From Planctomicrobium piriforme (GTDB lineage Bacteria; Planctomycetota; Planctomycetia; Planctomycetales; Planctomycetaceae): a stretch of DNA of 64,000 nucleotides. Position 1 is the stretch's first letter. Every line of letters starts with the position of its first letter. Of this stretch, positions 9,600 to 18,130 are shown in pieces. Where the stretch lies: assembly GCA_945860955.1 (NCBI GenBank), contig CAMATH010000001.1:1-64000 (forward strand), given 5' to 3'. The notes below the pieces were generated by a model. The model was not told where the DNA came from. It was given only the letters and a program-made list of their open reading frames with translations, and made no database searches. Made by a program: the position numbers and the translations under genes.

Positions 9600-9908
9600 T
9601 CACGAGACTTCCAACAGAATGTCATCCCCCTGAACCCGGACAGCATGGCAACCCGCGTTGATGTTGGCGTTGACGCAGTTGCGGCCCGTTTTGAGGTCAT
9701 ACTGCCAGCCATGCCAAGGGCAGGCGACCACTCCGCCAACGACCTTTCCTTGTGCGAGCGGTCCGCCGGCGTGCGGGCAGATTCCATCCAGCGCGTGGAA
9801 CTCGCCATCCACATTGAAGATCGCCACCACGCGATTCCCGGCGACGACTTCCTGGCTTGTTCCCGGGGGAATCTCGGCGACAGAGGCAACGCGAACGAAT
9901 TCGGACAT
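9600..9908 (-). CDS. Stand-alone Rieske 2Fe-2S protein
   Basis: This is a 102-residue Rieske ferredoxin of the NirD/biphenyl-dioxygenase-ferredoxin type. The 2Fe-2S ligands are C44/H46 (CPHAGG) and C63/H66 (CPWHGW), the standard two-box pattern. The ATG at 9908 fits the family length; the upstream extension of the frame (to 10052) is arginine-rich and unlikely to be coding. No oxygenase or reductase is adjacent, so the redox partner is unknown. It is one of two such proteins in the window (see 29804-30133). Confidence 0.92.
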   Translation of the reverse strand: MSEFVRVASVAEIPPGTSQEVVAGNRVVAIFNVDGEFHALDGICPHAGGPLAQGKVVGGVVACPWHGWQYDLKTGRNCVNANINAGCHAVRVQGDDILLEVS

Positions 9909-10112
9909 TTTGGTTTTGGGGGATCCAACGGAAGTCGATCGGGCGGACGAGAACACCGCCATCCTACCAATCAATGTGACTGATCTGGAGCGTGAGAGCG
10001 AAGTTTCGAATCGCGCTTTGAATGCCGGTCGACGGAAAACGTTTGGGCTCAAGAGCGCGACTCCTGGTTACAGGCCAGTGAGTCGAACGGAGATTATCGA
10101 CGAATTGACAAA

Positions 10113-10130
10113 GGGGGCTTACGCCGCCCC
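10113..10130 (-). terminator. Stop-codon-overlapping hairpin at the 3' end of the PAP2 gene
   Basis: On the minus strand GGGGC and GCCCC form a 5-bp stem around a 7-base loop (GGCGTAA) that contains the TAA stop codon at 10119-10121. The same geometry occurs at the end of thyX (12600-12616). On the minus strand a short pyrimidine run follows. Confidence 0.45.
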
Positions 10131-10865
10131 GCTCGCCTGCGGAGGGCCGAGAAGTTCGACGTAGCGTCGGCGCTGCAACTGGCGGGCCGCGACCCACAGG
10201 GCGAGTGACCAGACAATTCCCCCCGTCCAGCCCGCGAGAACATCCGTCGGGTAATGGACCCCCAGTGCGACTCGGCTGACTCCGACCAGAACCGCCACGG
10301 TCAGTGCGCTTCCCAAGATATACACCTTGCGACGGCGGGTCGGGACAAGTCGCGCGATGATCGTTCCCAACGTCAGAAAGACCACGGTCGCCCCCTGAGC
10401 GTGGCCGCTGGGGAAACTGTGATTCTCGACCCGCATCAACTGGGGAACAACCAACGGCCGGGGACGGGCGTAGCCGATCTTCATGCCCCAGATCAGAATC
10501 CCCGCGCCGACCGCCGAGATCAACAAGAACGCGGCGGTGTGCGGCTTGCCGCTGACGAGCAGATACCCCACCGCGATCGTCGTCGCAATTCCCAGAATGA
10601 ACGGACTGCCGAGCGCGGTGACGTCGCGGACGACTTCCTCCATCCAAGGGGGGCCACGTAATACAGCGGGATTGTCGGGTTGTCGCCAGGAACGCAGCAC
10701 CCAGGCATCGAACGAATCGGAATCGCCAACCTGCATCAGGTCGGCGATTTCGACAAAGCACCACGCGCCGATCAACACGACCGCGCTGGCGATCAACATC
10801 GCAAGGTCGACACCGTGCAGTCGAGCGCGAATTCGCGCCAGCCACTCCGCGAGGGAGTTTGGCAT
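10119..10865 (-). CDS. PAP2-family membrane phosphatase
   Basis: This 248-residue integral membrane protein is a type 2 phosphatidic acid phosphatase. The tripartite active site is complete: K-x6-RP in KIGYARPRP, PSGH in SFPSGHAQG, and SR-x5-H-x3-D in SRVALGVHYPTD. Several hydrophobic spans surround these motifs. Family members dephosphorylate phosphatidate, undecaprenyl pyrophosphate or related lipid phosphates; the exact substrate is not evident. The ATG at 10865 shares one base with the stop codon of the upstream DUF1501 gene (TGATG), so translation is probably coupled. That pairing suggests the two act in one envelope process, which is inference. Confidence 0.93.
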   Translation of the reverse strand: MPNSLAEWLARIRARLHGVDLAMLIASAVVLIGAWCFVEIADLMQVGDSDSFDAWVLRSWRQPDNPAVLRGPPWMEEVVRDVTALGSPFILGIATTIAVGYLLVSGKPHTAAFLLISAVGAGILIWGMKIGYARPRPLVVPQLMRVENHSFPSGHAQGATVVFLTLGTIIARLVPTRRRKVYILGSALTVAVLVGVSRVALGVHYPTDVLAGWTGGIVWSLALWVAARQLQRRRYVELLGPPQASGAA

Positions 10866-12442
10866 CAAACGAGACCGCCGATCGGTTGACCCAGCAACAG
10901 GCGATACGGTCGACCCGCCGCGTCGTGAAACTCGGCGTTCGAGTCGACTCCCAACTGATGCAGGATCGTGGCGGCGAGATCCTGTGGGGTGAACGCCTCG
11001 GAGACCGGGACGCCCCCCTGGGGATCCGTCTGACCAATCACCTGTCCAGGACGAATCCCGCCCCCCGCGAAGAAACAGGGGAAGACATCCCCCCAGTGAT
11101 GCCGGCCATCGGTGAAGACCTCGCCGCTGGCGTTTTTTCCGCCCGCCGCGATCGGGGAAATTCTCGGTGTGCGGCCCATCTCGCCACACATGACCACCAG
11201 CGTCTCGTCGAGCAGACCACGCTCCTCGAGGTCATCGAGAAACCCGCTCAGGCAGCGGTCAATTGAAGGGAGTAGTTTTCCTTTGAGATCCCGAAACGCG
11301 TTTTGATGGGTGTCCCATCCCCGCAAGTTGATCTGCACCATCCGCACTCCCGCTTCGACCAGCCGACGGGCCGTGAGGAAACCCTGTCCCCATTCTTCCC
11401 GCCCATACCGGTCCCGGACCGCGTCCGTTTCCTGGGACAGGTCAAAGGGATTCGCGGCTCCTGGCTGGCTCGCCACCAGCAGCCGCAATGCCTGCTGGCG
11501 GTACGTGTCCCAACGATCGAACAACCCGTTCGAACCCGCAGTATCGACGTCACGCCGAACCGAATCGAGTTGCGACAAGAGCGCGAAGCGATCGTCGAGC
11601 TGGGGGATTCCGACTCCCCCGGTCGCCAGCGCAGGGAGATGAAACGACGCATCCCGGCAACTGGTGTTGTTCCACCACGCGTTTGGCCCCGGACCCGCAG
11701 CACGTCTGGGATCGTTGGGATCATCATGACTAAAGCAGTTGGGGCAAGAGCCGGCGGCATCGGGAGATTTACACACCGGAGCCAGATCGACACCCCAGCG
11801 GTCATACGGCGCTCCGAGCAATCCCGAACCACGCCCGGGATATTTCATCAGGTTTTCGCGGGGAATTTCGACCATCGCCGGCCAGCCGACGGTCGCGTCG
11901 ACTGGGGCGGCGAATGCCACTTGGGACCCGATCGACGGCCACTCGATCCGCCCGGGACGGGGGTTGGTGATTGTGGCGTTGGTGTCACCCGGGGGGAGTT
12001 CTGTCGAACCGCTCAGCAGCAGGTAGTGGCAACTGCTGTGTTCGTTGCGGAACTGCCGATCCGCGGTGTGATGCATCGTGCGCACGATCGAAAACCGGTC
12101 GGCACGAGCCGCCAGTCGCGGCAGATATTCGCAGAAATTCACCCCGGGCAAGCGGGTTTGCGTGACCGAGTACTCCCCCCGGATTCCCTCGGGTGCGGCC
12201 GGCTTGGGATCAAACGTCTCGTGCTGAGACGGACCTCCGGACTGAAAGATGAACACGACAGATTTCGCCCGAGCACGCGACGCCGTCTGCGCCTCGGCCC
12301 GCAGTCGCAGCAGATCGGGCATGCCGGCTCCGACGAGACCTAAGCCTCCCAACTGCAATAGCGCCCGGCGATCGAATGCGGGATGCTCACCGGGCTGGCA
12401 GCCGAGCGGTCGAGATCGCGACTTGGTGTGCGCGCTGGGCAT
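10865..12442 (-). CDS. DUF1501 family protein, Tat-type N-terminus
   Basis: This 525-residue DUF1501 protein has a basic N-terminus with DRRALLQLGGLGL, a likely twin-arginine-like export signal. Family blocks are present: FIFQSGGPSQHETFDPKP, the central NLRGWDTHQN segment, and the C-terminal CGEMGRTP...HHWGDVFPCF region. The ATG at 12442 is chosen over a TTG at 12481. Unlike the gene at 3537 it has no DUF1549 partner nearby; instead its stop overlaps the start of a PAP2 phosphatase. A perfect 9-bp inverted repeat lies 32-51 bp upstream of the start. Confidence 0.9.
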   Translation of the reverse strand: MPSAHTKSRSRPLGCQPGEHPAFDRRALLQLGGLGLVGAGMPDLLRLRAEAQTASRARAKSVVFIFQSGGPSQHETFDPKPAAPEGIRGEYSVTQTRLPGVNFCEYLPRLAARADRFSIVRTMHHTADRQFRNEHSSCHYLLLSGSTELPPGDTNATITNPRPGRIEWPSIGSQVAFAAPVDATVGWPAMVEIPRENLMKYPGRGSGLLGAPYDRWGVDLAPVCKSPDAAGSCPNCFSHDDPNDPRRAAGPGPNAWWNNTSCRDASFHLPALATGGVGIPQLDDRFALLSQLDSVRRDVDTAGSNGLFDRWDTYRQQALRLLVASQPGAANPFDLSQETDAVRDRYGREEWGQGFLTARRLVEAGVRMVQINLRGWDTHQNAFRDLKGKLLPSIDRCLSGFLDDLEERGLLDETLVVMCGEMGRTPRISPIAAGGKNASGEVFTDGRHHWGDVFPCFFAGGGIRPGQVIGQTDPQGGVPVSEAFTPQDLAATILHQLGVDSNAEFHDAAGRPYRLLLGQPIGGLV

Positions 12443-12473
12443 GGCTTGGCCGACAAGGTGGGGGCGAGGCAAC

Positions 12474-12493
12474 TGTGTCAACGAGTTGACACA
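12474..12493. promoter_or_regulatory. Perfect 9-bp inverted repeat upstream of the DUF1501 gene
   Basis: TGTGTCAAC (12474-12482) and GTTGACACA (12485-12493) are separated by two bases. It lies in the short region between the DUF1501 start and the thyX terminator and contains a TTGACA-like hexamer on both strands. The form suits a dimeric repressor operator. No regulator is encoded beside it. Confidence 0.45.
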
Positions 12494-12599
12494 CAGACCG
12501 CCAGCGTACCGCCGATCGAAGGAGGCATCAAGCGGAGTTGATGATGCGGCAAGGAAGAAACGCCCGCGCCAATAGAAACCAAGGGGCGAACGACGACAG

Positions 12600-12616
12600 G
12601 GGGCTTACGACGCCCC
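12600..12616 (-). terminator. Stop-codon-overlapping hairpin at the 3' end of thyX
   Basis: On the minus strand GGGGC and GCCCC pair around a 7-base loop that carries the thyX TAA codon. An outer 8-bp stem (GGCGAACG 12585-12592 with CGTTCGCC 12616-12623) can enclose or compete with it. It resembles the PAP2 3' end at 10113-10130 in sequence and geometry. Confidence 0.45.
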
Positions 12617-13531
12617 GTTCGCCAGGGGGGCGAGGAGGCCCAGACGCTCGAGTTTGGAGCGACATTCGTCCCGTTCGCGGCTGCGAGCGAGAGCCAACCA
12701 GCTTGGATCCTGCGATTCGAGAAAATCGACTTCGGTCCAGGTGGTGGCGTCGACCGGCCGTGGTCGGGCCACGAGGCGCTGCATCACGCCAACGTCGAGT
12801 GCCGAGAGATTCATCGACCGCATCCGATAATCGCCAAACGCCTCCCAGACGACGGGAAACAGCTTGGCGACGATCTGTTCGCCGATGGTCTGCGCGTAGG
12901 CCCTGATCTCCTGCTGTGCGTGTTCATCACACCGGAGCGAGAGGAAATGCAGCAGGTTGTGGAGGTCGATCTTCCAATACGCCTCGGTATAAGTGCACAA
13001 GGGAAGATCTTTACGCGCCTGCTCGCGCGCCACACCCGCTTCAAGCCGATCGAGGTAAAGCTTCCGCGCCTGCACGTGGAAGTGATGTTCGTCGGCGGAG
13101 AGCTGTTCCCCGATTTCCGGGGGTAGTTCGCCGCTGCTCCCCTGACGGTTTTGCGTCGCCTGCGTTCGCCATTCGCCCGGAACGGTCGACTGCATCGAAT
13201 CAATCGCCACGGAATAGCGCGTACTGTACTCGTTGACCGAGGCGGTCCGGTGCCGAATCCATTGGCGCCAGCAGTCCATGGGCACGCGCACCAGGAACTT
13301 CAACTCCGCCATTTCGAACGGAGTGGTGTGCCTGTGCCGGAGGAGATAACGGATCAGCGTGCGGTCGTCGGAAGTCTTGCGAGTTCCTTCGCCATAGCTG
13401 ACGCGGGCCGCCTGCACGACGGCCGCGTCGTCTCCCATACAATCGACCAGGCAGACGAACCCGTCATTGAGGACGGAGAACTTCTTCCAGCGCAGATGGT
13501 CGATCTCGGCGGAGTTGCTGGTCAGGCTCAA
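12605..13531 (-). CDS. thyX: FAD-dependent thymidylate synthase ThyX
   Basis: This 308-residue flavin-dependent thymidylate synthase makes dTMP from dUMP using methylene-tetrahydrofolate, FAD and NAD(P)H. The diagnostic ThyX motif RHRxxSxNExSxRYS is complete at residues 93-107. The FAD/dUMP-contacting region RHRHTTPFEMAELKF is at 65-79. The start appears to be TTG at 13531, 9 bp after the rplU stop; no in-frame ATG lies before the conserved VLNDGFVCLVD segment. Placement directly after rplU suggests co-transcription with the rng-rplU block. The protein is at the long end for the family because of extra C-terminal residues. Confidence 0.95.
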   Translation of the reverse strand: MSLTSNSAEIDHLRWKKFSVLNDGFVCLVDCMGDDAAVVQAARVSYGEGTRKTSDDRTLIRYLLRHRHTTPFEMAELKFLVRVPMDCWRQWIRHRTASVNEYSTRYSVAIDSMQSTVPGEWRTQATQNRQGSSGELPPEIGEQLSADEHHFHVQARKLYLDRLEAGVAREQARKDLPLCTYTEAYWKIDLHNLLHFLSLRCDEHAQQEIRAYAQTIGEQIVAKLFPVVWEAFGDYRMRSMNLSALDVGVMQRLVARPRPVDATTWTEVDFLESQDPSWLALARSRERDECRSKLERLGLLAPLANGAS

Positions 13532-13540
13532 GATCGTGCT

Positions 13541-13960
13541 TTAGACCGCGGCGGTTGCGTCGGCGGCGGGGGCTTCGGAAGCGGGAGCTTCCGGCGCGGG
13601 GGCCGCGGGAGGAGCGACCGGCGCAAGAACCTTTTCGAACCCGGGGACTTCAATCGCCATCACGCGAACCAGCGTGTGCCGTTGAATGTGCCCGTTGTGG
13701 CGGATGTGTCCCTTACGACGGCGGAACTTGCCGATTTCGAGCTTACGGGCACGGACCTCGTCGTCCACGACCGTCGCTTCGACGACAGCGCCGGAGATCA
13801 GGGGCTGGCCGATCGTGGCGGTGGCTTCGGTGCCGGCGGCGAGAATGCGTTCGAAACGGAGCGCGTCCCCGTCGCGCAGTTCGGCGCGGTAGTCGATATG
13901 AACCTTGTCTCCAGCCTGCACTCGGTACTGCCGGCCGCCGTCTTCAATGATCGCGAACAT
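13541..13960 (-). CDS. rplU: 50S ribosomal protein L21
   Basis: This is a 139-residue L21 with the standard core (MFAIIEDGGRQYRVQAGDKV at the N-terminus, KRRKGH-type RRRKGHIRHNGH near residue 83) plus an Ala/Pro/Glu-rich C-terminal tail of about 35 residues that most L21 proteins lack. The ATG at 13960 has AGGGAG about 6 bases upstream; the frame upstream to 14011 is not family-like. L21 binds 23S rRNA in the large subunit. In many bacteria rpmA (L27) follows immediately; here thyX follows after 9 bp and no L27 gene is seen in the window. Confidence 0.96.
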   Translation of the reverse strand: MFAIIEDGGRQYRVQAGDKVHIDYRAELRDGDALRFERILAAGTEATATIGQPLISGAVVEATVVDDEVRARKLEIGKFRRRKGHIRHNGHIQRHTLVRVMAIEVPGFEKVLAPVAPPAAPAPEAPASEAPAADATAAV

Positions 13961-14150
13961 CACAACTCCCTCACTCTTTCCACCCTGGCGACCTGGGCTT
14001 ACGCCCGCCAATGGTCGGGAAAGAGGCCGGTGAATCCCGGACAGAACACATCAGGCCAACCCGGTCGCCGGCTTGAACGATTCAAGCCTCGGCAAGCCTG
14101 CGGACCGCTAAAGGACCGCAGGGGTGGCGGAAACCCGCAAGTATACTCGA
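13961..14150 (-). promoter_or_regulatory. Structured spacer/leader between rng and rplU
   Basis: On the minus strand three hairpins precede rplU: 14122-14097 (7-bp stem, CCTGCGG/CCGCAGG), 14087-14071 (7-bp stem GCTTGAA/TTCAAGC with a 3-base loop), and 14007-13996 (GGGC-GTAA-GCCC, a GNRA-type tetraloop). They could terminate rng, protect an mRNA end, or serve as an L21 autoregulatory leader. Nothing here resembles a known leader that I recognise. Confidence 0.45.
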
Positions 14151-15743
14151 CTAGCGCCCCGTTTTCGAGGGTTCCGACAGTGGAAACTTCTGTTCAGTTC
14201 CCGTCGCGTCGTAACACTTCATCACCAGGTGTTCCGGACCCGTATCGGTCCGCGAAACCACATGAATGGAACAATTGTTCTCTTCTTCGAACCGAATCAG
14301 ATCCCGACGCTTCCGATTGTTCAGGAACGTCGCCACCCGCTCGTTCACTTCCACCGTGATCCGGGACACCTGCTCGCGGTGTGCCGAACTGAGCAGCAGT
14401 CGCACCACTTCGATCGCCATACTCTCGGCGGTCTTCACCAGACCGGTTCCGTGACAGCAGGGGCAATCTTCGTAAATGCTCCGCCGCAACGACGGACGAA
14501 TTCGCTGCCGGGTCATTTCGATCAGCCCAAACGGACTGATCCTCAGCACCTTTGTACGGGCCCGATCGCGTCGGATGCCATCCCGCAGGGCGCGTTCAAC
14601 CCCCTTGCGGTGCTTTTCATCGCGCATGTCGATGAAGTCGTTGACGATCACCCCGCCCAGATCGCGGAGGCGAATCTGCCGGCAGATTTCCTGGGCCGCC
14701 TTGAGATTCACTTTGTACGCCGACTCTTCCGCGTCGTCGTCGGCGCGGAAGTTCCCGCTGTTGACGTCGATCGCGACCAGCGCTTCGGTCTGGTCAATGA
14801 CCAGCGAGCCACCCCCTTCGAGGGGAACCCGCCGCAGTTGAATGCGGGCGATTTCGTCTTCGATTTTATAGTGGTGGAACAACGGCTCTTTGCCATCGTA
14901 CAACCGAATCCGGTCGGCATGCCGGGGCAGCACCACCTTGAGGAAATCGCGAGCCCGTTCGTACGCTTCGGGTGCGTCAATCCAGACCGTTTCGATTTCC
15001 TTGTTGTAAATGTCGCGAATCGTCCGGATAACGACGTCGCTTTCCTCGTAGATCCCTCCAGGTGCCTTGGTCTGCTGGATCTTCTGGACGATTTCCTTCC
15101 AGAGCCGCAGCAAGTAGTGCAAGTCGCGCTGCAGATCTTTCTGCGATCGCTCGATGCCGGCGGTCCGGATGATGAACCCGAGTCCCTTGGGGGGCTTGAG
15201 CTGTTCGAGGGCCTGGCGGAGCTGCCGGCGGATGCCATCGTCGGTGATCTTGCGGCTGACGCCCACCCGACCCAGCCCGGGCATCAAAACCAGGTATCGA
15301 CCCGGAATACTGATATAGGTCGACAGGGTCGGCCCTTTGGTGCCGATCCCCTCTTTGATCACCTGGACGAGAACTTCGCTTCCCCGACGGAAGATCTCCT
15401 GAATGGGGGGCTTGTTGCGGACCGAGCGTTCGTTGAATCGCTTCTTGGGACCGCGGCGTTCTTCGCCTTCGTCGTCACCGTCGGCGTTGGGGATTCCCAG
15501 GTGTTTGTAGTATTGGAACTCGACGTCGCTGACGTGGAGGAAACCATTGCGGCCCACACCAAAGTCGACGAACGCAGCCTGGATGCTGGGTTCGATATTG
15601 ACGATGCGGCCTTTGTAGATGTTCCCGACGTAGTTTTCGAGACTGTTGCGCTCGATGTAGAGTTCTTCAAGAACTCCATCTTCGATGATGGCAATCCGGC
15701 TCTCTTCGGGCTGGAGAGCATTGACGAGCATTTCCTTCTTCAT
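14151..15743 (-). CDS. rng: Ribonuclease G/E family endoribonuclease
   Basis: This 530-residue RNase E/G-type endonuclease processes rRNA and decays mRNA by single-strand cleavage. It has an N-terminal S1 domain (GNIYKGRIVNIEPSIQAAFVDFGVGRNGFLH), the metal-binding aspartates in VAIDVNSG and VNDFIDM of the DNase-I-like domain, and the zinc-link cysteines in CPCC (427-430). It ends soon after the small domain, so it is RNase G-sized and lacks the long RNase E scaffold tail. The ATG at 15743 (MKKEMLVNA) is chosen over 15776. The order rng then rplU matches many bacteria. Confidence 0.95.
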   Translation of the reverse strand: MKKEMLVNALQPEESRIAIIEDGVLEELYIERNSLENYVGNIYKGRIVNIEPSIQAAFVDFGVGRNGFLHVSDVEFQYYKHLGIPNADGDDEGEERRGPKKRFNERSVRNKPPIQEIFRRGSEVLVQVIKEGIGTKGPTLSTYISIPGRYLVLMPGLGRVGVSRKITDDGIRRQLRQALEQLKPPKGLGFIIRTAGIERSQKDLQRDLHYLLRLWKEIVQKIQQTKAPGGIYEESDVVIRTIRDIYNKEIETVWIDAPEAYERARDFLKVVLPRHADRIRLYDGKEPLFHHYKIEDEIARIQLRRVPLEGGGSLVIDQTEALVAIDVNSGNFRADDDAEESAYKVNLKAAQEICRQIRLRDLGGVIVNDFIDMRDEKHRKGVERALRDGIRRDRARTKVLRISPFGLIEMTRQRIRPSLRRSIYEDCPCCHGTGLVKTAESMAIEVVRLLLSSAHREQVSRITVEVNERVATFLNNRKRRDLIRFEEENNCSIHVVSRTDTGPEHLVMKCYDATGTEQKFPLSEPSKTGR

Positions 15744-16057
15744 TAAACGCCCTTCGTCGGCAATGACGATCGGCACCCGGACTGTTCACGAGAGGCCCGC
15801 CGCCCATGGACGGCCGAACAGTCTCCCCGAGGGGAGTGTTGCGAGCCAGACCGTTGGGCCTGTCCAGACCATCCCCGCGGCGCCCCGCGCGCGTGGTATG
15901 GACTGACTGCGGATTGTGTGTTGTGGAACAGTGACCGGGCACTTCTGTGTAAGACCGATGGATTCGGTTGGTTGCGGGAAACGCTGCCGTTACGCCCCCC
16001 GCGGGGTTGGAAACAACCGCCCGCTGACATTCCCTCGGAATCTCAACGCGCGACAGA
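15744..16057. other. Intergenic region upstream of rng and downstream of ptsI
   Basis: This 314-bp region contains no convincing gene. It must hold the rng promoter (minus strand) and the 3' end of the pts transcript. A CCCCGCGGGG palindrome lies near 15986-15996, but it lacks a loop and a T-run, so I do not call a terminator. Confidence 0.5.
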
Positions 16058-17806
16058 CTAATCCACAAGTTCCGGCGAGAACTTTGACAGCTCTCCCCGA
16101 AGGTAGCTTTCCAGATCGCGGGCGACGTCAAACATCTCCGACCGCGAGGCGATCTCTTTCGCCTGGCCGATCGTCATGCTGCGAATCGCCTGCTTCACTT
16201 CGAGAATGGCGTTTGGTGAAACGCTTAATTCCCGCAGTCCCATCCCCACCAGCAACGCGGTGAAAAGGGGGTCGGAACTCATTTGTCCGCAAACCGACAC
16301 CGACACGTTCTGACGGGCGGCGGCAGACACAACAAGCCGAATCAGTCGGCAAACCGACGGGTCGGCGGAGGAATATAGGTGGGACACGGCGGGATTCGCC
16401 CTGTCAACTGCTAATGTATACTGAATCAGGTCGTTCGTTCCAATGGAGAAAAAATCGACCTCGCGCGAGAATTCCTCGGCCAGTATCGCCGCCGAGGGGA
16501 CTTCGACCATCATTCCGACCTTCAGCCGGGGGTTGTGTTCGATCCCTTCCTCCTGCAAATCCTCGCCCACATCAGCCAGTATCCACTTCGCCTGCCGCAG
16601 CTCCAACAGCGTTGAAACCAGCGGAAACATCACCCGCACATCCCCAACGGCAGCAGCCCGCAAAATCGCCCGCAACTGCTTTTTGAACATCGGCAGGTTC
16701 TGCAACGTCAGCCGCAGGCTGCGCAGGCCCAGCGTCGGATTGGGCGATGCCTCAATTACCTGCTGCATCGACTGCGGAAACTTCTCGGCACCCAAATCCA
16801 GTGTACGAATCACCACAGGACACCCGGGGAAATTCCTCAAGACCCGGGTGTAGGCCTCGTAATGCTGCTCTTCGGTCGGCTCCAAACCTCCTTCGAGGTA
16901 CAGGAATTCGGTCCGATACAAGCCAATCCCCGCTGCCCCGCACTGCACGCAATGTTCGACTTCGCTTGGAAATTCGATGTTGCCGAACAACTTGACCTCG
17001 ACCCCGTCCCGCGTCTCAGCCTTGAGCGGACCCAGCGATTTCAACCGGATCGCCGTACTGCTCTGCCGAAATTGGGCGACCTTGTACCGCTGCAACGTGT
17101 CTTCATCGGGGTCAATGATCACTAGGCCGTCGTGGCCATCGATGATGATCGTGTCGCCGCCCGAAACATCCGACAGGAATGACCCGACCCCCACCACAGC
17201 GGGAAGTCCCAGCGCCCCGGCCAGAATCGCGGTGTGGCTGCTCTTTCCGCCGACTTCCGTTGAAAAACCGAGTACGAACTGCTTGTCGAGATTCGCCGTC
17301 TCGCTGGGAGTGAGATTGTGCGCGAGCACAATCACCGGCGACGTGAGCTGCGTCAGCTCTTCGCGACGCTCGCCCAGTAGGTGCCTCAGGATCCGTTTTT
17401 CGAGGTCGAACAGGTCGTTGGCCCGCTCGGCGAAGTATCGATCACCCAAGCCTTGAAGGGTGCGGGCATGTTGCCTCAGCACTTTGCTCGACGCGTATTC
17501 CGGAGTGTAGAAGTTCTCGCGGATCAGCAGTTCGATTTCGCCCGAGAGCTTGGGATCCTGAGCGAGCTGCCGATGGGCGGCGAAAATCGCTCCATATTGT
17601 TTTCCCAGCCGGGCCGAGGCGAGTTCTTCGTGGAGGCCGATCTCTTTAACGGAAGCGGCGAGCGCTCCGTGGAAACGGTGGATTTCGCTTTCGACAATAT
17701 CAACCGCGACCAGCTTCTGCGGGATCCGGAATCCCTCAGAACCAAACACCAGCGCCGGGCCAATCGCCACGCCGGGGGAAACTGCGATACCTCGGCGAAT
17801 TTCCAT
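16058..17806 (-). CDS. ptsI: PTS enzyme I (phosphoenolpyruvate-protein phosphotransferase)
   Basis: This 582-residue enzyme I transfers phosphate from phosphoenolpyruvate to HPr. The phospho-accepting histidine is H191 in GGKSSHTAI. The PEP-binding TIM-barrel signatures follow: GLYRTEFLYL, then RTLDLGAEKFP, and the late DFFSIGTNDLIQYTLAVDR, and CGQMSSDPLF contains the catalytic cysteine. Length equals the family norm. It starts 3 bp after the ptsH stop, so it is the last gene of hpf-ptsN-ptsH-ptsI. No sugar-specific EIIBC is present in the window, consistent with a regulatory rather than transport PTS. Confidence 0.96.
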   Translation of the reverse strand: MEIRRGIAVSPGVAIGPALVFGSEGFRIPQKLVAVDIVESEIHRFHGALAASVKEIGLHEELASARLGKQYGAIFAAHRQLAQDPKLSGEIELLIRENFYTPEYASSKVLRQHARTLQGLGDRYFAERANDLFDLEKRILRHLLGERREELTQLTSPVIVLAHNLTPSETANLDKQFVLGFSTEVGGKSSHTAILAGALGLPAVVGVGSFLSDVSGGDTIIIDGHDGLVIIDPDEDTLQRYKVAQFRQSSTAIRLKSLGPLKAETRDGVEVKLFGNIEFPSEVEHCVQCGAAGIGLYRTEFLYLEGGLEPTEEQHYEAYTRVLRNFPGCPVVIRTLDLGAEKFPQSMQQVIEASPNPTLGLRSLRLTLQNLPMFKKQLRAILRAAAVGDVRVMFPLVSTLLELRQAKWILADVGEDLQEEGIEHNPRLKVGMMVEVPSAAILAEEFSREVDFFSIGTNDLIQYTLAVDRANPAVSHLYSSADPSVCRLIRLVVSAAARQNVSVSVCGQMSSDPLFTALLVGMGLRELSVSPNAILEVKQAIRSMTIGQAKEIASRSEMFDVARDLESYLRGELSKFSPELVD

Positions 17807-17809
17807 CGG

Positions 17810-18121
17810 CTAATCGACCAAAACCCGGTCGGCGGAGACGCCGTCGATGACAAAGTTCCGGTCAAACAGCGCTCCAATCGCATCCAGGGCCGCCTGGGCG
17901 TCGTCACCGGTCGCTTCGAGGCGCAGGCGGGTGCCGTGCTCGGCGGCCAGAGTCATCAAATCGAGCATGCTCTTGCCGTCGACGACACGGTCGCCTTTGT
18001 GAATCGCCAGTTTCGCGCGGAACCCCTGCGCCGTCTGCACGATCTGCACCGAAGGAGAGAGGTGCAGCCCGTTTTTCAGCTCGACAACCACATCTTTGGA
18101 ATAGGTCTGCTTTTCGTTCAT
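17810..18121 (-). CDS. ptsH: HPr family phosphocarrier
   Basis: This 103-residue HPr accepts phosphate from enzyme I. The active-site histidine is retained (H20 in NGLHLSPS), and a KSMLDL segment places Ser51 at the regulatory serine position. The canonical Arg two residues after the histidine (GLHARPA) is Ser22 here, a departure at a residue that stabilises phosphohistidine in known HPr proteins. It has a short extra C-terminus. The gene lies 9 bp after ptsN and 3 bp before ptsI. Confidence 0.93.
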   Translation of the reverse strand: MNEKQTYSKDVVVELKNGLHLSPSVQIVQTAQGFRAKLAIHKGDRVVDGKSMLDLMTLAAEHGTRLRLEATGDDAQAALDAIGALFDRNFVIDGVSADRVLVD

Positions 18122-18130
18122 GGCAAACCA

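Noticed and set aside
14124-15746. A 540-residue plus-strand open frame opposite rng
   Set aside because: It is an antisense shadow of RNase G with no domain of its own.
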